A stretch of 64,000 nucleotides of DNA from Oscillospiraceae bacterium (lineage in GTDB: Bacteria > Bacillota > Clostridia > Oscillospirales > Oscillospiraceae): assembly GCA_017549125.1 (NCBI GenBank), contig JAFYVL010000034.1, forward strand, positions 1 to 64,000, in the 5' to 3' direction. The notes below the pieces were generated by a model, which did not search any database, had not been told where the DNA came from, and was given only the letters and a program-made list of their open reading frames with translations. Position 1 is the first letter of the stretch. The number at the start of each line of letters is the position of its first letter. Position numbers and translations under genes: made by a program. Shown here piece after piece: positions 6,959 to 16,250 of this stretch.

Positions 6959-7045
6959 GTAGGGGCGGTTATCAACCGCCCGCAAAACTTTCGATAATTG
7001 CCGATGGTAACGGGCGCTTATTAAGCGCCCCTACGCGCATCGAAA
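6959..7045. repeat. Composite GTAGGGGC palindrome element
   Basis: Two 24-bp palindromes face each other: GTAGGGGCGGTT...AACCGCCCG (6959-6982) and CGGGCGCTTA...GCGCCCCTAC (7011-7034). They are followed by the tail GCGCATCGAAA (7035-7045). The same arrangement with the same tail is found at 52113-52263. The rest of the gap up to 7117 holds only the ribosome binding site of the next gene. Confidence 0.85.
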
Positions 7046-7117
7046 TGATTACGGCGTTAAATAGAAACTTGTAACGTTTTGGCGTTTTGTGGCTCTAACA
7101 GATAAGAGGTGTGGAGA

Positions 7118-8020
7118 ATGGTCAAAATGCGAGATGCGGCATACTGCAACCTGAAGCTGTTGTTGATCTTTTTGGTGATCTACGGACATTTGATAGAGCC
7201 GAGGATATGGCAGTCCTCTGGCCTTATGACCCAGTATCGATGGATATACCTGGTACATATGCCCTTGTTTGCCTTTCTGACCGGACTTTTCTTGCGTACT
7301 GGCGAGGTCTGCCTGCGGCAATGGAGCCAATGCTTTTCTTTATACCTATTTTTGCAAACGGCGGCAGTCTTTCTGGGCGACGGCAGGGTATATCCGTTGA
7401 CACCCTATTGGCATTTGTGGTATTTATTGAGTGTCAGCACATGGTGTCTGTTGGGGTGGCTGTGGTTTCGGTTTGGCAGAGGAAATGGGCTCATCCTGTT
7501 GCTGACTTTTATTGTCATTGGCTGTGTAGTGGGGTATGACCCCCATATCCACCGGGAACATTCTTTATCCAGAACATTGGCGTTTTTTCCTTATTTCTTT
7601 GCAGGACTACTCTGCCACAGGGAAATACCGTGGCATAAATACCGACCATTGGGCTTGACTTGCCTGTTATTGACGGCGTGTGTTATGTTAACTGAAGGGC
7701 GAGATATACCCACTGTATTTTTATATCATGCCGCGCCCTATGGCAGTTTGGGTAACGGGGCATATTTTCGGATGATCTGTTATTTCACCGGTTTTTCTTT
7801 GGGACTGTTTTTGCTGAGCTTTGTACCGACAGTGCGGCTGCCTGTTTCCAAAGCCGGGGTAGATACCATGGGTGCGTACATTCTTCATGTCCCCATGGTC
7901 CTTTGGCTGCGGACAAAGAATATTCCGTGGCAGTGGTATCTGTTCCTCACAGCGGTGTTTCTATATATGATCCATAAGCTCACCCAATGGCATAGAACAC
8001 TCTATGGAATCAAATCATAA
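7118..8020 (+). CDS. Acyltransferase 3 family membrane protein
   Basis: The product (about 300 residues) is an integral membrane protein with some ten hydrophobic helices. The first helix holds LLLIFLVIYGHLIEP, with the histidine typical of the acyltransferase-3 family, and WIYLVHMPLFAFLTG follows. The family moves acyl groups, often acetyl, onto sugars or cell-wall components at the membrane; the acceptor here is unknown. Three possible starts lie close together: GTG 7109, ATG 7118 and ATG 7127. ATG 7118 is chosen because AAGAGG lies 8 bases upstream. The ECF sigma gene begins 20 bases after the stop, so the three genes 7118-9665 may form one operon. Confidence 0.8.
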   Translation: MVKMRDAAYCNLKLLLIFLVIYGHLIEPRIWQSSGLMTQYRWIYLVHMPLFAFLTGLFLRTGEVCLRQWSQCFSLYLFLQTAAVFLGDGRVYPLTPYWHLWYLLSVSTWCLLGWLWFRFGRGNGLILLLTFIVIGCVVGYDPHIHREHSLSRTLAFFPYFFAGLLCHREIPWHKYRPLGLTCLLLTACVMLTEGRDIPTVFLYHAAPYGSLGNGAYFRMICYFTGFSLGLFLLSFVPTVRLPVSKAGVDTMGAYILHVPMVLWLRTKNIPWQWYLFLTAVFLYMIHKLTQWHRTLYGIKS

Positions 8021-8040
8021 AACAGAAAGGAGAAAGCGGA

Positions 8041-8517
8041 ATGTCCGGGTTCGAAGATATTTATACCCAATATGCAAAGCCGGTGTACCGCTTTTTGCTG
8101 AAACTGACGGCAGATGCGGATCAGGCAGAGGAACTACTCCAGGAGACCTTCTATCAAGCGTTATTGCATATTGACCGTTTTGAAGGAAAAAGCAGTCTAT
8201 ATACCTGGCTATGTCAAATTGGGAAGAATGCCTGGCTCAAGGAGTGCCGCCGCTCCAAACGGTTCACAGATTATAATATCCTCCGGCCCACACCGGGGTT
8301 GACTTTGGAGGAAAATGCCATGGAACAGGAGCAGGCGAAGCTGATCCGCCAGGCGGTGTATCGACTGGAAGAACCATATAAGGAAGTGTTTGTATTACAT
8401 GTATTCGGTCAATTGAAATTAAAGGAAATTGCCCAGTCCCTCGGACGGTCCGAAAGCTGGGCCAGAGTAACCTATCACCGGGCAAAATGCCGGATTTTAC
8501 AGGAGGTATCCCTATGA
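8041..8517 (+). CDS. ECF-type RNA polymerase sigma factor
   Basis: The 158-residue protein has the two-domain layout of sigma-70 ECF factors. Region 2 spans about residues 5-70 (YTQYAKPVYRFLLKLTADADQAEELLQETFYQAL, TWLCQIGKNAW) and region 4 about 100-155 (LEEPYKEVFVLHVFGQLKLKEIAQSLGRSESWARVTYHRAK). It directs core polymerase to its own promoters. AAAGGAGAAAGCGG precedes the ATG. Its stop overlaps the start of the anti-sigma gene by ATGA, the usual translationally coupled pair. The inducing signal and the regulon cannot be read from the sequence. Confidence 0.93.
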   Translation: MSGFEDIYTQYAKPVYRFLLKLTADADQAEELLQETFYQALLHIDRFEGKSSLYTWLCQIGKNAWLKECRRSKRFTDYNILRPTPGLTLEENAMEQEQAKLIRQAVYRLEEPYKEVFVLHVFGQLKLKEIAQSLGRSESWARVTYHRAKCRILQEVSL

Positions 8518-9665
8518 AATTACCTTGCTCTATGGTGCAGGATCTTCTGCCCCTGTACGAAGAATCCCTCTGTTCGGAGGAAAGCCGTCAGGCCGTGGAA
8601 ACCCATCTGTCCCAATGCCCTTGTTGCGCAGGGTTGAACCGAAAACTGGAAATTGCGGAGATCGTCCCGGACAACACAGAAAAAGCAGTAACACACAGTT
8701 TTCGAAAAGTGCGCCGCCGCTGGATCGCATCCATTTTGCTGGTGTTGGTGTTGCTGCCCTTGCTGGGCGGTGTTGGATATTTAGGCTGGAACGAATACCA
8801 TAAAGAGGGAATTTGCTTTTCCAACCTGGACGAGATTTCCACAGCCAGAGAGTTTGCAAATCTGTTGGCAGATGGAAAATACGATCGGGTGGCTGAATTC
8901 GTGGAATATGCTGATGATTACCAAAGCATACAGGATGCTCTGTCTGATACCCTAGAGGACAACCTGCCCTGGGTGGAGGCTGTGCAGATCGGTGATGAGC
9001 GGTTTATGGTCAGCCGGGATATTGCGGCCAATGCCCGTTCCATGAATGCCGCTGATTTTTGGCGGTGGCTTCTGACGCAGTACAACGGCATCTTCTGGAT
9101 TCCAGCAGAAGCGTTCTCTGAAATCGCAGAAGGACTGGGCTCTTGGGAGGGGGATGTATGGTACAGCGAAAGCGGCACATATACTCGGATCGAGACCCAA
9201 TGGGGAAGGTATGTGACAGGGTTTGAGGCCTGGATGATGGGACAGCAGAGCCATAAAAACGACCCTGTGACCCTGTGCTATAGCTTGTGGGTGTACCCGG
9301 AGATGCTTTTTACAGAGAATCAATCTGCAATTATGGACTATGCTCAAAGCTGCTGGCAATCCTCCCAGGACTGGAATAAACCCTATGCCAATATGACCTT
9401 GGAAGAATATACCAAGCATCGCAGACAAGAATTTGTAACCGATATGCAGAGCCTTGGCGCAAGGATTGCATATAAGGGCATTGCAGATATCTATTGGGTC
9501 GATGGATGGGTGATCGGTGTACAGCTGCTATTTACCAAAGATGGAGAGAGCACCATGATCCAGCTGGATTTGCGAATTTTGGGAGATCGGGTGGACATTG
9601 CCGGCGGACAAAATCAGACCAATGCGCCGTCCTGGGTAAACAACCTGTGGAACTACCTGTACTAA
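8514..9665 (+). CDS. Anti-sigma factor with zinc-finger domain and large extracytoplasmic domain
   Basis: The 383-residue protein starts with a cytoplasmic zinc-binding anti-sigma domain in which H31-x3-C35-x2-C38 is visible. One membrane helix follows (about residues 66-85, ILLVLVLLPLLGGVGYLGW), then roughly 290 residues outside the cell without a family I recognise. ATG 8514 is supported by AGGAGG at 8501-8506 and overlaps the sigma stop. It probably holds the sigma factor inactive until the outer domain senses a signal. The outer part is rich in Trp and Tyr, which could fit ligand or cell-wall binding, but that is conjecture. Confidence 0.85.
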   Translation: MKLPCSMVQDLLPLYEESLCSEESRQAVETHLSQCPCCAGLNRKLEIAEIVPDNTEKAVTHSFRKVRRRWIASILLVLVLLPLLGGVGYLGWNEYHKEGICFSNLDEISTAREFANLLADGKYDRVAEFVEYADDYQSIQDALSDTLEDNLPWVEAVQIGDERFMVSRDIAANARSMNAADFWRWLLTQYNGIFWIPAEAFSEIAEGLGSWEGDVWYSESGTYTRIETQWGRYVTGFEAWMMGQQSHKNDPVTLCYSLWVYPEMLFTENQSAIMDYAQSCWQSSQDWNKPYANMTLEEYTKHRRQEFVTDMQSLGARIAYKGIADIYWVDGWVIGVQLLFTKDGESTMIQLDLRILGDRVDIAGGQNQTNAPSWVNNLWNYLY

Positions 9666-9670
9666 AATGA

Positions 9671-9705
9671 AAAAACGCTGTCATTCTTGGAATGGCAGCG
9701 TTTTT
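9671..9705. terminator. Bidirectional terminator between the anti-sigma gene and rfbB
   Basis: AAAAACGCTG-T-CATTC (9671-9686) pairs with GAATG-G-CAGCGTTTTT (9690-9705), with one T-G wobble and a TTG loop. A-tract and T-tract lie on opposite sides, so it can serve both convergent genes. Confidence 0.88.
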
Positions 9706-9706
9706 G

Positions 9707-10732
9707 TTATCTATTTGCGTACATATTTTCGTAGTAGTTCTGATATTCACCGGAGATGATGGTCTCCCACCAATCCCGATTGTCCAGATACCAGCGAATG
9801 GTTTTCTGAATGCCGTCAGCAAACTTGGTTTCCGGCAGCCAGCCCAGTTCGGTATGGATCTTTGTGGGGTCAATGGCATAGCGCATATCGTGACCCTTGC
9901 GGTCAGTCACATAGGTGATGAGGCTCTCGGGTTTGTCCAAAGCCTTGCAGATGATCTTCACGATGTCGATATTCCGCATCTCGTTATGACCGCCGATGTT
10001 GTAGACCTCGCCAACCTTGCCCTTGTGAATGATCAGATCAATGGCCTTACAATGATCCTCTACATACAGCCAATCACGAACATTCAAACCCTCGCCATAT
10101 ACAGGCAGGGGCTTATCGTTGAGGGCATTGGCGATCATCAGGGGAATCAGCTTCTCGGGGAAGTGATAAGGTCCGTAGTTATTGGAACAACGGGAAATGG
10201 TCACAGGCAGACCGTAGGTTCTGTGATAGGCCAATACCAGCAGATCCGCACCGGCCTTGGAAGAGGAGTAGGGGGAACTGGTGTGGATGGGGGTTTGCTC
10301 CGTGAAAAACAGATCCGGACGATCCAGGGGCAGGTCGCCGTACACCTCGTCGGTGGAAACCTGGTGATATCTTTCGATACCGTACTTGCGGCAGGCATCC
10401 ATCAACACCTGTGTGCCCAGAATATTGGTGCGCAGGAATACCTCGGGATCTTCAATAGAACGATCCACATGGCTTTCTGCGGCAAAGTTCACCACCACAT
10501 GGGGCTTTTCTTCTTCAAACAGGGCATAAACTGCATCCCGGTCACAAATATCTGCCTTCACAAAACGGAAGTTAGGCTTGTCCATAACAGGGGCAAGGGT
10601 ACTCAGATTGCCGGCATAGGTCAGCTTGTCCAAGCAGATGATCCGATAATCCGGATAGGTGTCCAGCATGTGGAATACAAAGTTGCTGCCGATAAAACCG
10701 GCACCACCGGTTACAATCACGGTTTTGCTCAT
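9707..10732 (-). CDS. rfbB: dTDP-glucose 4,6-dehydratase
   Basis: The 341-residue short-chain dehydrogenase-type enzyme turns dTDP-glucose into dTDP-4-keto-6-deoxyglucose, using bound NAD. The N terminus has [13 protein letters not shown], the catalytic region has [10 protein letters not shown], and YSSSKAGAD supplies the Tyr/Lys pair. [17 protein letters not shown] is typical of RmlB. The gene overlaps the upstream rfbA by 4 bases, so the two are co-transcribed. rfbC and rfbD, needed for dTDP-L-rhamnose, are not in the window; they may lie elsewhere, or the keto sugar may feed another sugar. Confidence 0.96.
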   Translation of the reverse strand: MSKTVIVTGGAGFIGSNFVFHMLDTYPDYRIICLDKLTYAGNLSTLAPVMDKPNFRFVKADICDRDAVYALFEEEKPHVVVNFAAESHVDRSIEDPEVFLRTNILGTQVLMDACRKYGIERYHQVSTDEVYGDLPLDRPDLFFTEQTPIHTSSPYSSSKAGADLLVLAYHRTYGLPVTISRCSNNYGPYHFPEKLIPLMIANALNDKPLPVYGEGLNVRDWLYVEDHCKAIDLIIHKGKVGEVYNIGGHNEMRNIDIVKIICKALDKPESLITYVTDRKGHDMRYAIDPTKIHTELGWLPETKFADGIQKTIRWYLDNRDWWETIISGEYQNYYENMYANR

Positions 10733-11655
10733 TTGCCTTCCTCCAGCTTTTCCAGCTTCTTCAGATCGTGGATCACGTCGATGTACTTGCCATCCAGAAC
10801 ATCCTGCAGATACTGACCGTACTGGTTGGGATAGGACTTAATAGCCTCTTCCACAGCTTCCCGGCTGATCCAACCGTTCATGTAAGCAATATCCTCCAGA
10901 CAACCGATTTTACGGTTCTGGTGTTCCTCAATGGTTTTAATAAAGTTGGTAGCCTCTACCAGACTCTCATGGGTTCCGGTATCCAGCCAGGTAAAGCCTT
11001 GACCCAGCAATTCCACGTTTAAACGGCCCTGTTCCAAATAGATGCGGTTTAAATCGGTAATCTCCAATTCTCCCCGCTTGGAAGGCTTCAAACCCTTGGC
11101 GTATTCTACCACAGAGTTGTCATAGAAATACAGACCTGTGACGCAGTAATTGCTCTTGGGCTTCTTAGGCTTCTCCTCAATGGACACAGCCTTACCGTTG
11201 GCATCGAATTCTACAATACCGAAGCGATGCGGATCGTCCACATAGTAGCCGAAGACTGTAGCACCGCCGGTTTTTGCGGTACGCACAGCCTTGCGCAGAC
11301 GCTTCTTCAGACCGTGACCGGAGAAGATGTTGTCGCCCAAGACCATGGCAACAGTATCCTTTCCAATAAATTCCTCACCAATGATGAATGCCTGCGCCAG
11401 TCCGTCAGGGGACTCCTGAATGGCGTAGCTTAGCCGCAGGCCAAACTGACTACCGTCGCCCAGCAGTTCCTTGAATCGGTGGGTATCCTGCAGGGTGGAA
11501 ATAATCAGAATATCACGAATGCCTGCGCTCATAAGCACAGACATGGGGTAGTAGATCATGGGCTTATCATATACGGGCAAAAGCTGCTTGGAAGTCACTT
11601 TTGTCAACGGATACAGCCGGGTGCCGGAGCCACCGGCCAGTATAATACCTTTCAT
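10729..11655 (-). CDS. rfbA: Glucose-1-phosphate thymidylyltransferase
   Basis: The 308-residue nucleotidyltransferase makes dTDP-glucose from dTTP and glucose-1-phosphate. It opens with [17 protein letters not shown], the GGxGTRL nucleotide-binding loop, and contains [25 protein letters not shown] and [20 protein letters not shown], all standard for RmlA. AAAAAGGAG precedes the start on the reverse strand. It is first in a two-gene unit with rfbB, read from the promoter at 11732-11760, divergent from the polysaccharide operon it presumably supplies. Confidence 0.97.
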   Translation of the reverse strand: MKGIILAGGSGTRLYPLTKVTSKQLLPVYDKPMIYYPMSVLMSAGIRDILIISTLQDTHRFKELLGDGSQFGLRLSYAIQESPDGLAQAFIIGEEFIGKDTVAMVLGDNIFSGHGLKKRLRKAVRTAKTGGATVFGYYVDDPHRFGIVEFDANGKAVSIEEKPKKPKSNYCVTGLYFYDNSVVEYAKGLKPSKRGELEITDLNRIYLEQGRLNVELLGQGFTWLDTGTHESLVEATNFIKTIEEHQNRKIGCLEDIAYMNGWISREAVEEAIKSYPNQYGQYLQDVLDGKYIDVIHDLKKLEKLEEGK

Positions 11656-11731
11656 AATGAGAATCTCCTTTTTCTGCCAACAGTAGCCGTTGGCGATGGT
11701 TGGTAATCATCTGGGGCATAAATACTATGCC

Positions 11732-11760
11732 ATTATACTCTATGAAAGGCAGATTTGCAA
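11732..11760 (-). promoter_or_regulatory. Promoter of rfbA-rfbB
   Basis: On the reverse strand TTGCAA (11755-11760) and TATAAT (11732-11737) are 17 bases apart, a near-consensus housekeeping promoter. The leader to the rfbA start is about 70 bases. The gap 11656-11990 holds this promoter, the divergent one at 11892, and AT-rich sequence between them. Confidence 0.8.
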
Positions 11761-11891
11761 GGGGCGGCGAATTTTCTGTGCGATAGGACCAGATATTGTA
11801 TGTTTTTTTCATAAAAAAAGCTGAAAATTTGGGCATTTCGATCATAATTCTGAAGCAAGTAAAAATTCTACAATAAAATATAGAATTTCCA

Positions 11892-11920
11892 TTGAAAAAC
11901 GCTGTGAAATGTAGTATACT
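11892..11920 (+). promoter_or_regulatory. Promoter of the polysaccharide operon
   Basis: TTGAAA (11892-11897) and TATACT (11915-11920) are 17 bases apart. The start of transcription would be near 11927, leaving a leader of about 64 bases before ATG 11991. No clear terminator-antiterminator pair was seen in that leader. Confidence 0.75.
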
Positions 11921-11990
11921 GTAGTTTGGATTTATAGAGTCGGTTATTATGCGTTTGTGCGCAACCGAGTCCCGTGAAAGGAGAAAACGG

Positions 11991-12743
11991 ATGCAAAATA
12001 CAAAGAATGAGCAGGCTACCGCCAGAGAGGTCGATGTATTACGACTTCTGCGGATGCTGTGGAAAAAAGTTTGGATTATCGTTGGTGTAATGGGCATTTT
12101 TGGCATACTTGCTTGGGGGTATAGTTCCTTCATTATTCAGCCCACCTACCGCACCAGCTTTTCTGCCTATATTAATAACAGAGCGATTACTGAGGAGACT
12201 ACGAACAATTCTACGACCACCAGTGATTTGAATGCATCCAGAGGTCTTATGTACGTGTATGAGGATATCGTGTCCAGTCGCACGGTGCTTCAGAAGGCCG
12301 CTGCTCAGTGTGGTTTTAAGGTTAACGCAGGCATGGTCTCTGTGGTCACCGCAGAAACAGCACCTATATTGACTGTATATGTTACCACTTATAACCCTGT
12401 GAATTCTCAGCAATTGGCAGAGGCTATTGCTGATGTAGCACCTGTTCAAGTGGCAGAAGTGGTTAAGGGAAGTACCATGACCTTGATTGACCCTCCTTTT
12501 ACACCTTCCAGCCCTTATTCACCCAATATTATGCGTAATGTGGCATACAGTTTAATTTTGGGTTTGTTGGCATCTGTGATCGGTTTGGTAATCGTTGATG
12601 TGGTTTATGACAATGTTCTGGAAGGCGATGATCTGGAGAATCGCTACCATATTCCTGTGGTAGGCAGAATCCCGGACTATCAGTTGGCTCAAAGAAATGA
12701 CAGCCGTTATGGACAGACTAAGGAGAGAGGTGTAAGACGATGA
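11991..12743 (+). CDS. Wzz/YveK-type chain-length regulator (kinase activator)
   Basis: The 250-residue protein has a short cytoplasmic N terminus, a membrane helix at about 22-45 (VWIIVGVMGIFGILAWGY), an outer loop, a proline-rich PPFTPSSPYSPNI before a second helix, and a C-terminal cytoplasmic tail. This is the polysaccharide co-polymerase type of Gram-positive bacteria, in which it sets chain length and activates the separate BY-kinase. ATG 11991 is preferred over 11949 because AAAGGAG stands just upstream. The end overlaps the kinase start by ATGA. Confidence 0.9.
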   Translation: MQNTKNEQATAREVDVLRLLRMLWKKVWIIVGVMGIFGILAWGYSSFIIQPTYRTSFSAYINNRAITEETTNNSTTTSDLNASRGLMYVYEDIVSSRTVLQKAAAQCGFKVNAGMVSVVTAETAPILTVYVTTYNPVNSQQLAEAIADVAPVQVAEVVKGSTMTLIDPPFTPSSPYSPNIMRNVAYSLILGLLASVIGLVIVDVVYDNVLEGDDLENRYHIPVVGRIPDYQLAQRNDSRYGQTKERGVRR

Positions 12744-13465
12744 ATTATATCCGTAGAAAAAAGCCCTTAACCCCTATCCAACGTCAAAAGATCTTGCTGA
12801 CAGAGAAATCTCCTTTTGCTATGCAGGAGGCATTTAAAGAGCTGCGTACCAATGTGATGTTCTCCTTGCCTGGTACCGGTTGTAAATGTGTGGGTGTGAC
12901 CAGCCCTACTCCCGGAGACGGTAAGAGTACAACAGCCGCCAATCTGGCTATTTCTCTGGCGCAGATCGGCAAGCGTGTGATTTTGATTGACTGTGATATG
13001 CGTCTGCCTACTGTGGCTGACAGTTTCCGCATTGCTGCCGTACCGGGCTTGAGTGATTTCCTGTCCGGACAGGCGCCTGTGGATGCTTGCGTACGTCAGG
13101 TTGAGCGTTATCGCCTGAGTGTGATGCCTGCCGGTAATATCCCTCCTGATCCCACAGGCCTTCTGGAGGATGCACAGATGGAGCGTTTGATCAACGCATT
13201 CCGTAGTGTCTATGACTACGTGATCGTGGACCTGCCTCCTGTAACGGCTGTGCCGGATGCGTCCATTCTATCTAAGTATATTGATGGTTTCCTGTTGGTT
13301 ATTCGTAACCGTCAAACCCGCCATCGTTATGTGGCAGAAATGATACGCCAACTGCAGCTTACCAAGAGTAAGATCATCGGTTTTACAGCTGTGGGCGGCG
13401 ACCTGTCTGCGAAGAAGTATTACAAGCATAAATACAGTCAAGCGTATGATCAGGTGCAGCGATGA
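12740..13465 (+). CDS. BY-family protein tyrosine kinase (CpsD/CapB type)
   Basis: The 241-residue P-loop kinase has Walker A in TSPTPGDGKST (about 54-64) and Walker A' in VILIDCDMRLPT (80-91), with VIVDLPP as Walker B. Four tyrosines are found in the last fifteen residues (KYYKHKYSQAYDQ), the usual autophosphorylation cluster. It pairs with the Wzz-like protein before it, the two together corresponding to one fused kinase of Gram-negative bacteria, and cycles between phosphorylated and unphosphorylated states to control polymer export. Start and end each overlap the neighbouring gene by four bases. Confidence 0.94.
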   Translation: MNYIRRKKPLTPIQRQKILLTEKSPFAMQEAFKELRTNVMFSLPGTGCKCVGVTSPTPGDGKSTTAANLAISLAQIGKRVILIDCDMRLPTVADSFRIAAVPGLSDFLSGQAPVDACVRQVERYRLSVMPAGNIPPDPTGLLEDAQMERLINAFRSVYDYVIVDLPPVTAVPDASILSKYIDGFLLVIRNRQTRHRYVAEMIRQLQLTKSKIIGFTAVGGDLSAKKYYKHKYSQAYDQVQR

Positions 13466-14181
13466 GAGATTTTGAGATTTGCGATATCCATGGGCATTTT
13501 TTGCCTGGGATGGACGATGGCAGCGCATCGGTTGCTGAGTCGTTGCAAATGCTGGAAATGGCAGCTTCTCAAGGTATCAGCTGTATGTGCGCTACCCCTC
13601 ATTATTATCCCGTGGAGACGGTGAACGAATTCCTTGTAAGACGGGACGAGAGCGTTCGTCAGTTGACCGAAGCAATGAATGCTTCCGGAAAGAAATTTCC
13701 GCAGATTTATTTAGGTGCTGAGGTTGCATATCGCCAGGGCATCGGAAATGCGGATGATCTGGAAAAGCTGTGCCTGGGTAATTCCAATTACTTATTACTG
13801 GAATTGCCCTTTACCCCTTGGAAGCAGAGTATGTTCCGGGACATCAGCAGCATGTCCAATGTGCGAGGCATTATTCCTGTGATCGCGCATGTGGAGCGAT
13901 ATGTTCCTTTGCAAACCCGAAAGAATTTGCAAAAACTGTTGGAACAGGATGTTGTGTTCCAGATGAACGCAGAGCATTTGCTGCATTGGACAACAAGAGG
14001 CAAGGCAAAATCATTGCTCCGGAATGGTATGGTGCATTTGCTTGGCTCTGATTGTCATAATTTGACAACAAGAAAACCCAATTTAGGCGCTGCCTTAGAT
14101 CGCCTGCAGAAAAGCAAACTGGGTGCCGCAGTATACCAAGCGGCTCAGTTCAGTATGGAGATTTTTGAGCAGACCCAGTAA
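13462..14181 (+). CDS. PHP-type protein tyrosine phosphatase (CpsB/CapC/YwqE)
   Basis: The 239-residue metal-dependent phosphatase belongs to the PHP superfamily. Metal ligands are visible in DIHGHFLPGMDDG (H10, H12), in CATPHYYP, in VIAHVERY and in LLGSDCHNL near the C terminus. It removes phosphate from the tyrosine tail of the BY-kinase encoded just upstream, completing the wzz-kinase-phosphatase control set of Firmicute capsules. The start overlaps the kinase stop by ATGA, which implies tight co-expression. Confidence 0.94.
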   Translation: MRDFEICDIHGHFLPGMDDGSASVAESLQMLEMAASQGISCMCATPHYYPVETVNEFLVRRDESVRQLTEAMNASGKKFPQIYLGAEVAYRQGIGNADDLEKLCLGNSNYLLLELPFTPWKQSMFRDISSMSNVRGIIPVIAHVERYVPLQTRKNLQKLLEQDVVFQMNAEHLLHWTTRGKAKSLLRNGMVHLLGSDCHNLTTRKPNLGAALDRLQKSKLGAAVYQAAQFSMEIFEQTQ

Positions 14182-14198
14182 AAAAGGATGTAAGTTTT

Positions 14199-16232
14199 AT
14201 GGTTAGAAGTAAGCGGCGTACAATTGAACATTGGAATCTGATATCCTTGATCCTGATGGCATATGATATTATCGCCGTGGGTCTGGCATATTTCTTGGGC
14301 CTGTGGCTGCGGTATGATTGTAATTTCTCGCAGATTTCTCCCGACTACCTGAGAACCTTTATCTGGTTCATACCGTTCTATGGTTTGATGTGTGTGGCGG
14401 TGTTTTGGCGTTTGCGGCTGTATAACAGCCTGTGGCGATTTGCCAGCACAACAGAGTTTAAGCGTGCGGTATGGGGGACGCTGATTACTAGCATTATTCA
14501 TATTATTGGTGCCAGTGTTACTATGTATCTTCTTACCGGTAGAATTGGCAGAATGCCCATTTCCTACTATATGGTTGGCATGGGTCTGCAGTTTTTGGCG
14601 GTGCTGGGTATTCGCTTCTCCTATCGTTTCGTGCTGTTGGAGCGTGCCAAGCGTAAGAAGGCCAATGCCAAGCTGATCCGTGTGATGCTGGTTGGCGCCG
14701 GTGATGCCGGTGAGATGATCCTCCGTGAGATCCAGCGTATGAAAGAGGAGACCATGCAGGTCTGCTGCATCATTGATGACAACCCCAACAAATGGGGCAG
14801 ATATATCGAGAATGTTCCCATCGTGGGCGGCAGAAATGAGATTATCGCCAGCGCAGAGAAATACCAGATCGACAAGATTTTTGTGGCGGTTCCCAGCGCA
14901 AGTGCAGATGATAAGCGTGAAATTCTGAATATCTGTAAGGAAACCGGCTGTGAGCTGAAGAACCTGCCCGGTATCTACCAGATGATGTTTGGTTACGCAA
15001 CCCTGGGCGATCTGAAGGATGTAGCTGTGGAGGATCTGCTGGGCAGAGAGCCCATCCGCGTGAATATGGATCAGATTTCCCGCCATATCCGGGGTAGGGT
15101 AGTCATGGTCACCGGTGGTGGCGGCTCCATTGGTAGTGAGCTGTGCCGACAGGTGGCAGCCTACGATCCCAAGCAGTTGATCATTTTCGATGTCTATGAA
15201 AATAATGCCTATGAGATCCAGCAGGAACTGAAGGAGAAATATCCTGCCCTGGAGATGAAGGTTCTGATCGGCTCTGTCCGTGACAGCCGCCGAATGAACG
15301 AGGTCTTTGATACATATCGCCCCCAGATTGTTTACCATGCAGCGGCCCATAAGCACGTGCCGCTGATGGAGGACAGTGCCTGTGAGGCCATCAAAAATAA
15401 CGTGATCGGTACTTATAAGACCGCATTTGCCGCCATGACCCATGGTTGTGAGCGATTCGTGCTGATCTCCACTGATAAGGCCGTGAACCCCACCAATATC
15501 ATGGGCGCAAGTAAGCGCCTGTGCGAGATGGTTATCCAGAGCTTCGACCGGGCTATGAAAGAGGGTAAGGCAGATAAGCTGCCCATGCTCTATACCCACA
15601 ATACCAAGGATGGTGAGGGCTTCACCCCTCAGCTGTCCGTCTCTCAATTCAAAACCGATTTCGTAGCGGTTCGCTTTGGTAACGTGTTGGGATCCAACGG
15701 CTCTGTGATTCCTCTGTTTAAGAAGCAGATCGCCAAGGGCGGCCCGGTCACCGTGACCCACCCCGACATTATCCGCTACTTTATGACCATCCCCGAGGCT
15801 GTGTCTCTGGTCATGCAGGCCGGCACTTATGCCAAGGGCGGTGAGATCTTTGTGCTGGATATGGGCGCACCGGTGAAGATCGATGAGCTGGCTCGTAACT
15901 TGATCAAGCTGTCCGGCCTGAAGCCCGATGAGGATATCCCCATTGTCTATACCGGCTTGCGTCCCGGCGAAAAGCTGTACGAAGAAAAGCTGATGGCAGA
16001 AGAGGGTATGCAAAAGACAGAGAACGATCTGATCCATATCGGTAACCCCTTGTATTTCGATACGGATGCATTCTTGGAACAGTTGGAAAAGCTGATGCAC
16101 GCTGCCCATAACAATACCACTAATATTATTCCCATGGTGGAAGCTATGGTGCCGACCTACCACCCGGATTACACCGGCATCAAAGACGCCACCTATGAAA
16201 AACTCCGCGCCGAAACCGTCGGTGCAAAATAG
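14199..16232 (+). CDS. Membrane UDP-sugar 4,6-dehydratase, PglF/CapD/EpsC type
   Basis: The 677-residue protein has four N-terminal membrane helices, a first Rossmann domain (MLVGAGDAGEMILREI, about 165) and a second from about 300 with VTGGGGSIGSELCRQV. The active site reads STDKAVNPTNIMGASK, with Met in place of the usual Tyr, a known feature of this dehydratase class. The likely product is UDP-2-acetamido-4-keto-2,6-dideoxyglucose from UDP-GlcNAc. An inserted segment around DGEGFTPQLSVSQ interrupts the usual distance to FVAVRFGNVLGS. The aminotransferase and sugar transferase that would use the product follow directly. Confidence 0.92.
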   Translation: MVRSKRRTIEHWNLISLILMAYDIIAVGLAYFLGLWLRYDCNFSQISPDYLRTFIWFIPFYGLMCVAVFWRLRLYNSLWRFASTTEFKRAVWGTLITSIIHIIGASVTMYLLTGRIGRMPISYYMVGMGLQFLAVLGIRFSYRFVLLERAKRKKANAKLIRVMLVGAGDAGEMILREIQRMKEETMQVCCIIDDNPNKWGRYIENVPIVGGRNEIIASAEKYQIDKIFVAVPSASADDKREILNICKETGCELKNLPGIYQMMFGYATLGDLKDVAVEDLLGREPIRVNMDQISRHIRGRVVMVTGGGGSIGSELCRQVAAYDPKQLIIFDVYENNAYEIQQELKEKYPALEMKVLIGSVRDSRRMNEVFDTYRPQIVYHAAAHKHVPLMEDSACEAIKNNVIGTYKTAFAAMTHGCERFVLISTDKAVNPTNIMGASKRLCEMVIQSFDRAMKEGKADKLPMLYTHNTKDGEGFTPQLSVSQFKTDFVAVRFGNVLGSNGSVIPLFKKQIAKGGPVTVTHPDIIRYFMTIPEAVSLVMQAGTYAKGGEIFVLDMGAPVKIDELARNLIKLSGLKPDEDIPIVYTGLRPGEKLYEEKLMAEEGMQKTENDLIHIGNPLYFDTDAFLEQLEKLMHAAHNNTTNIIPMVEAMVPTYHPDYTGIKDATYEKLRAETVGAK

Positions 16233-16250
16233 TGAAAAGGAGCAATCGCA

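Noticed and set aside
9692..10816. Forward open frame opposite rfbB
   Set aside because: rfbB and rfbA motifs are complete on the reverse strand; the forward frame is a shadow and starts in the terminator.
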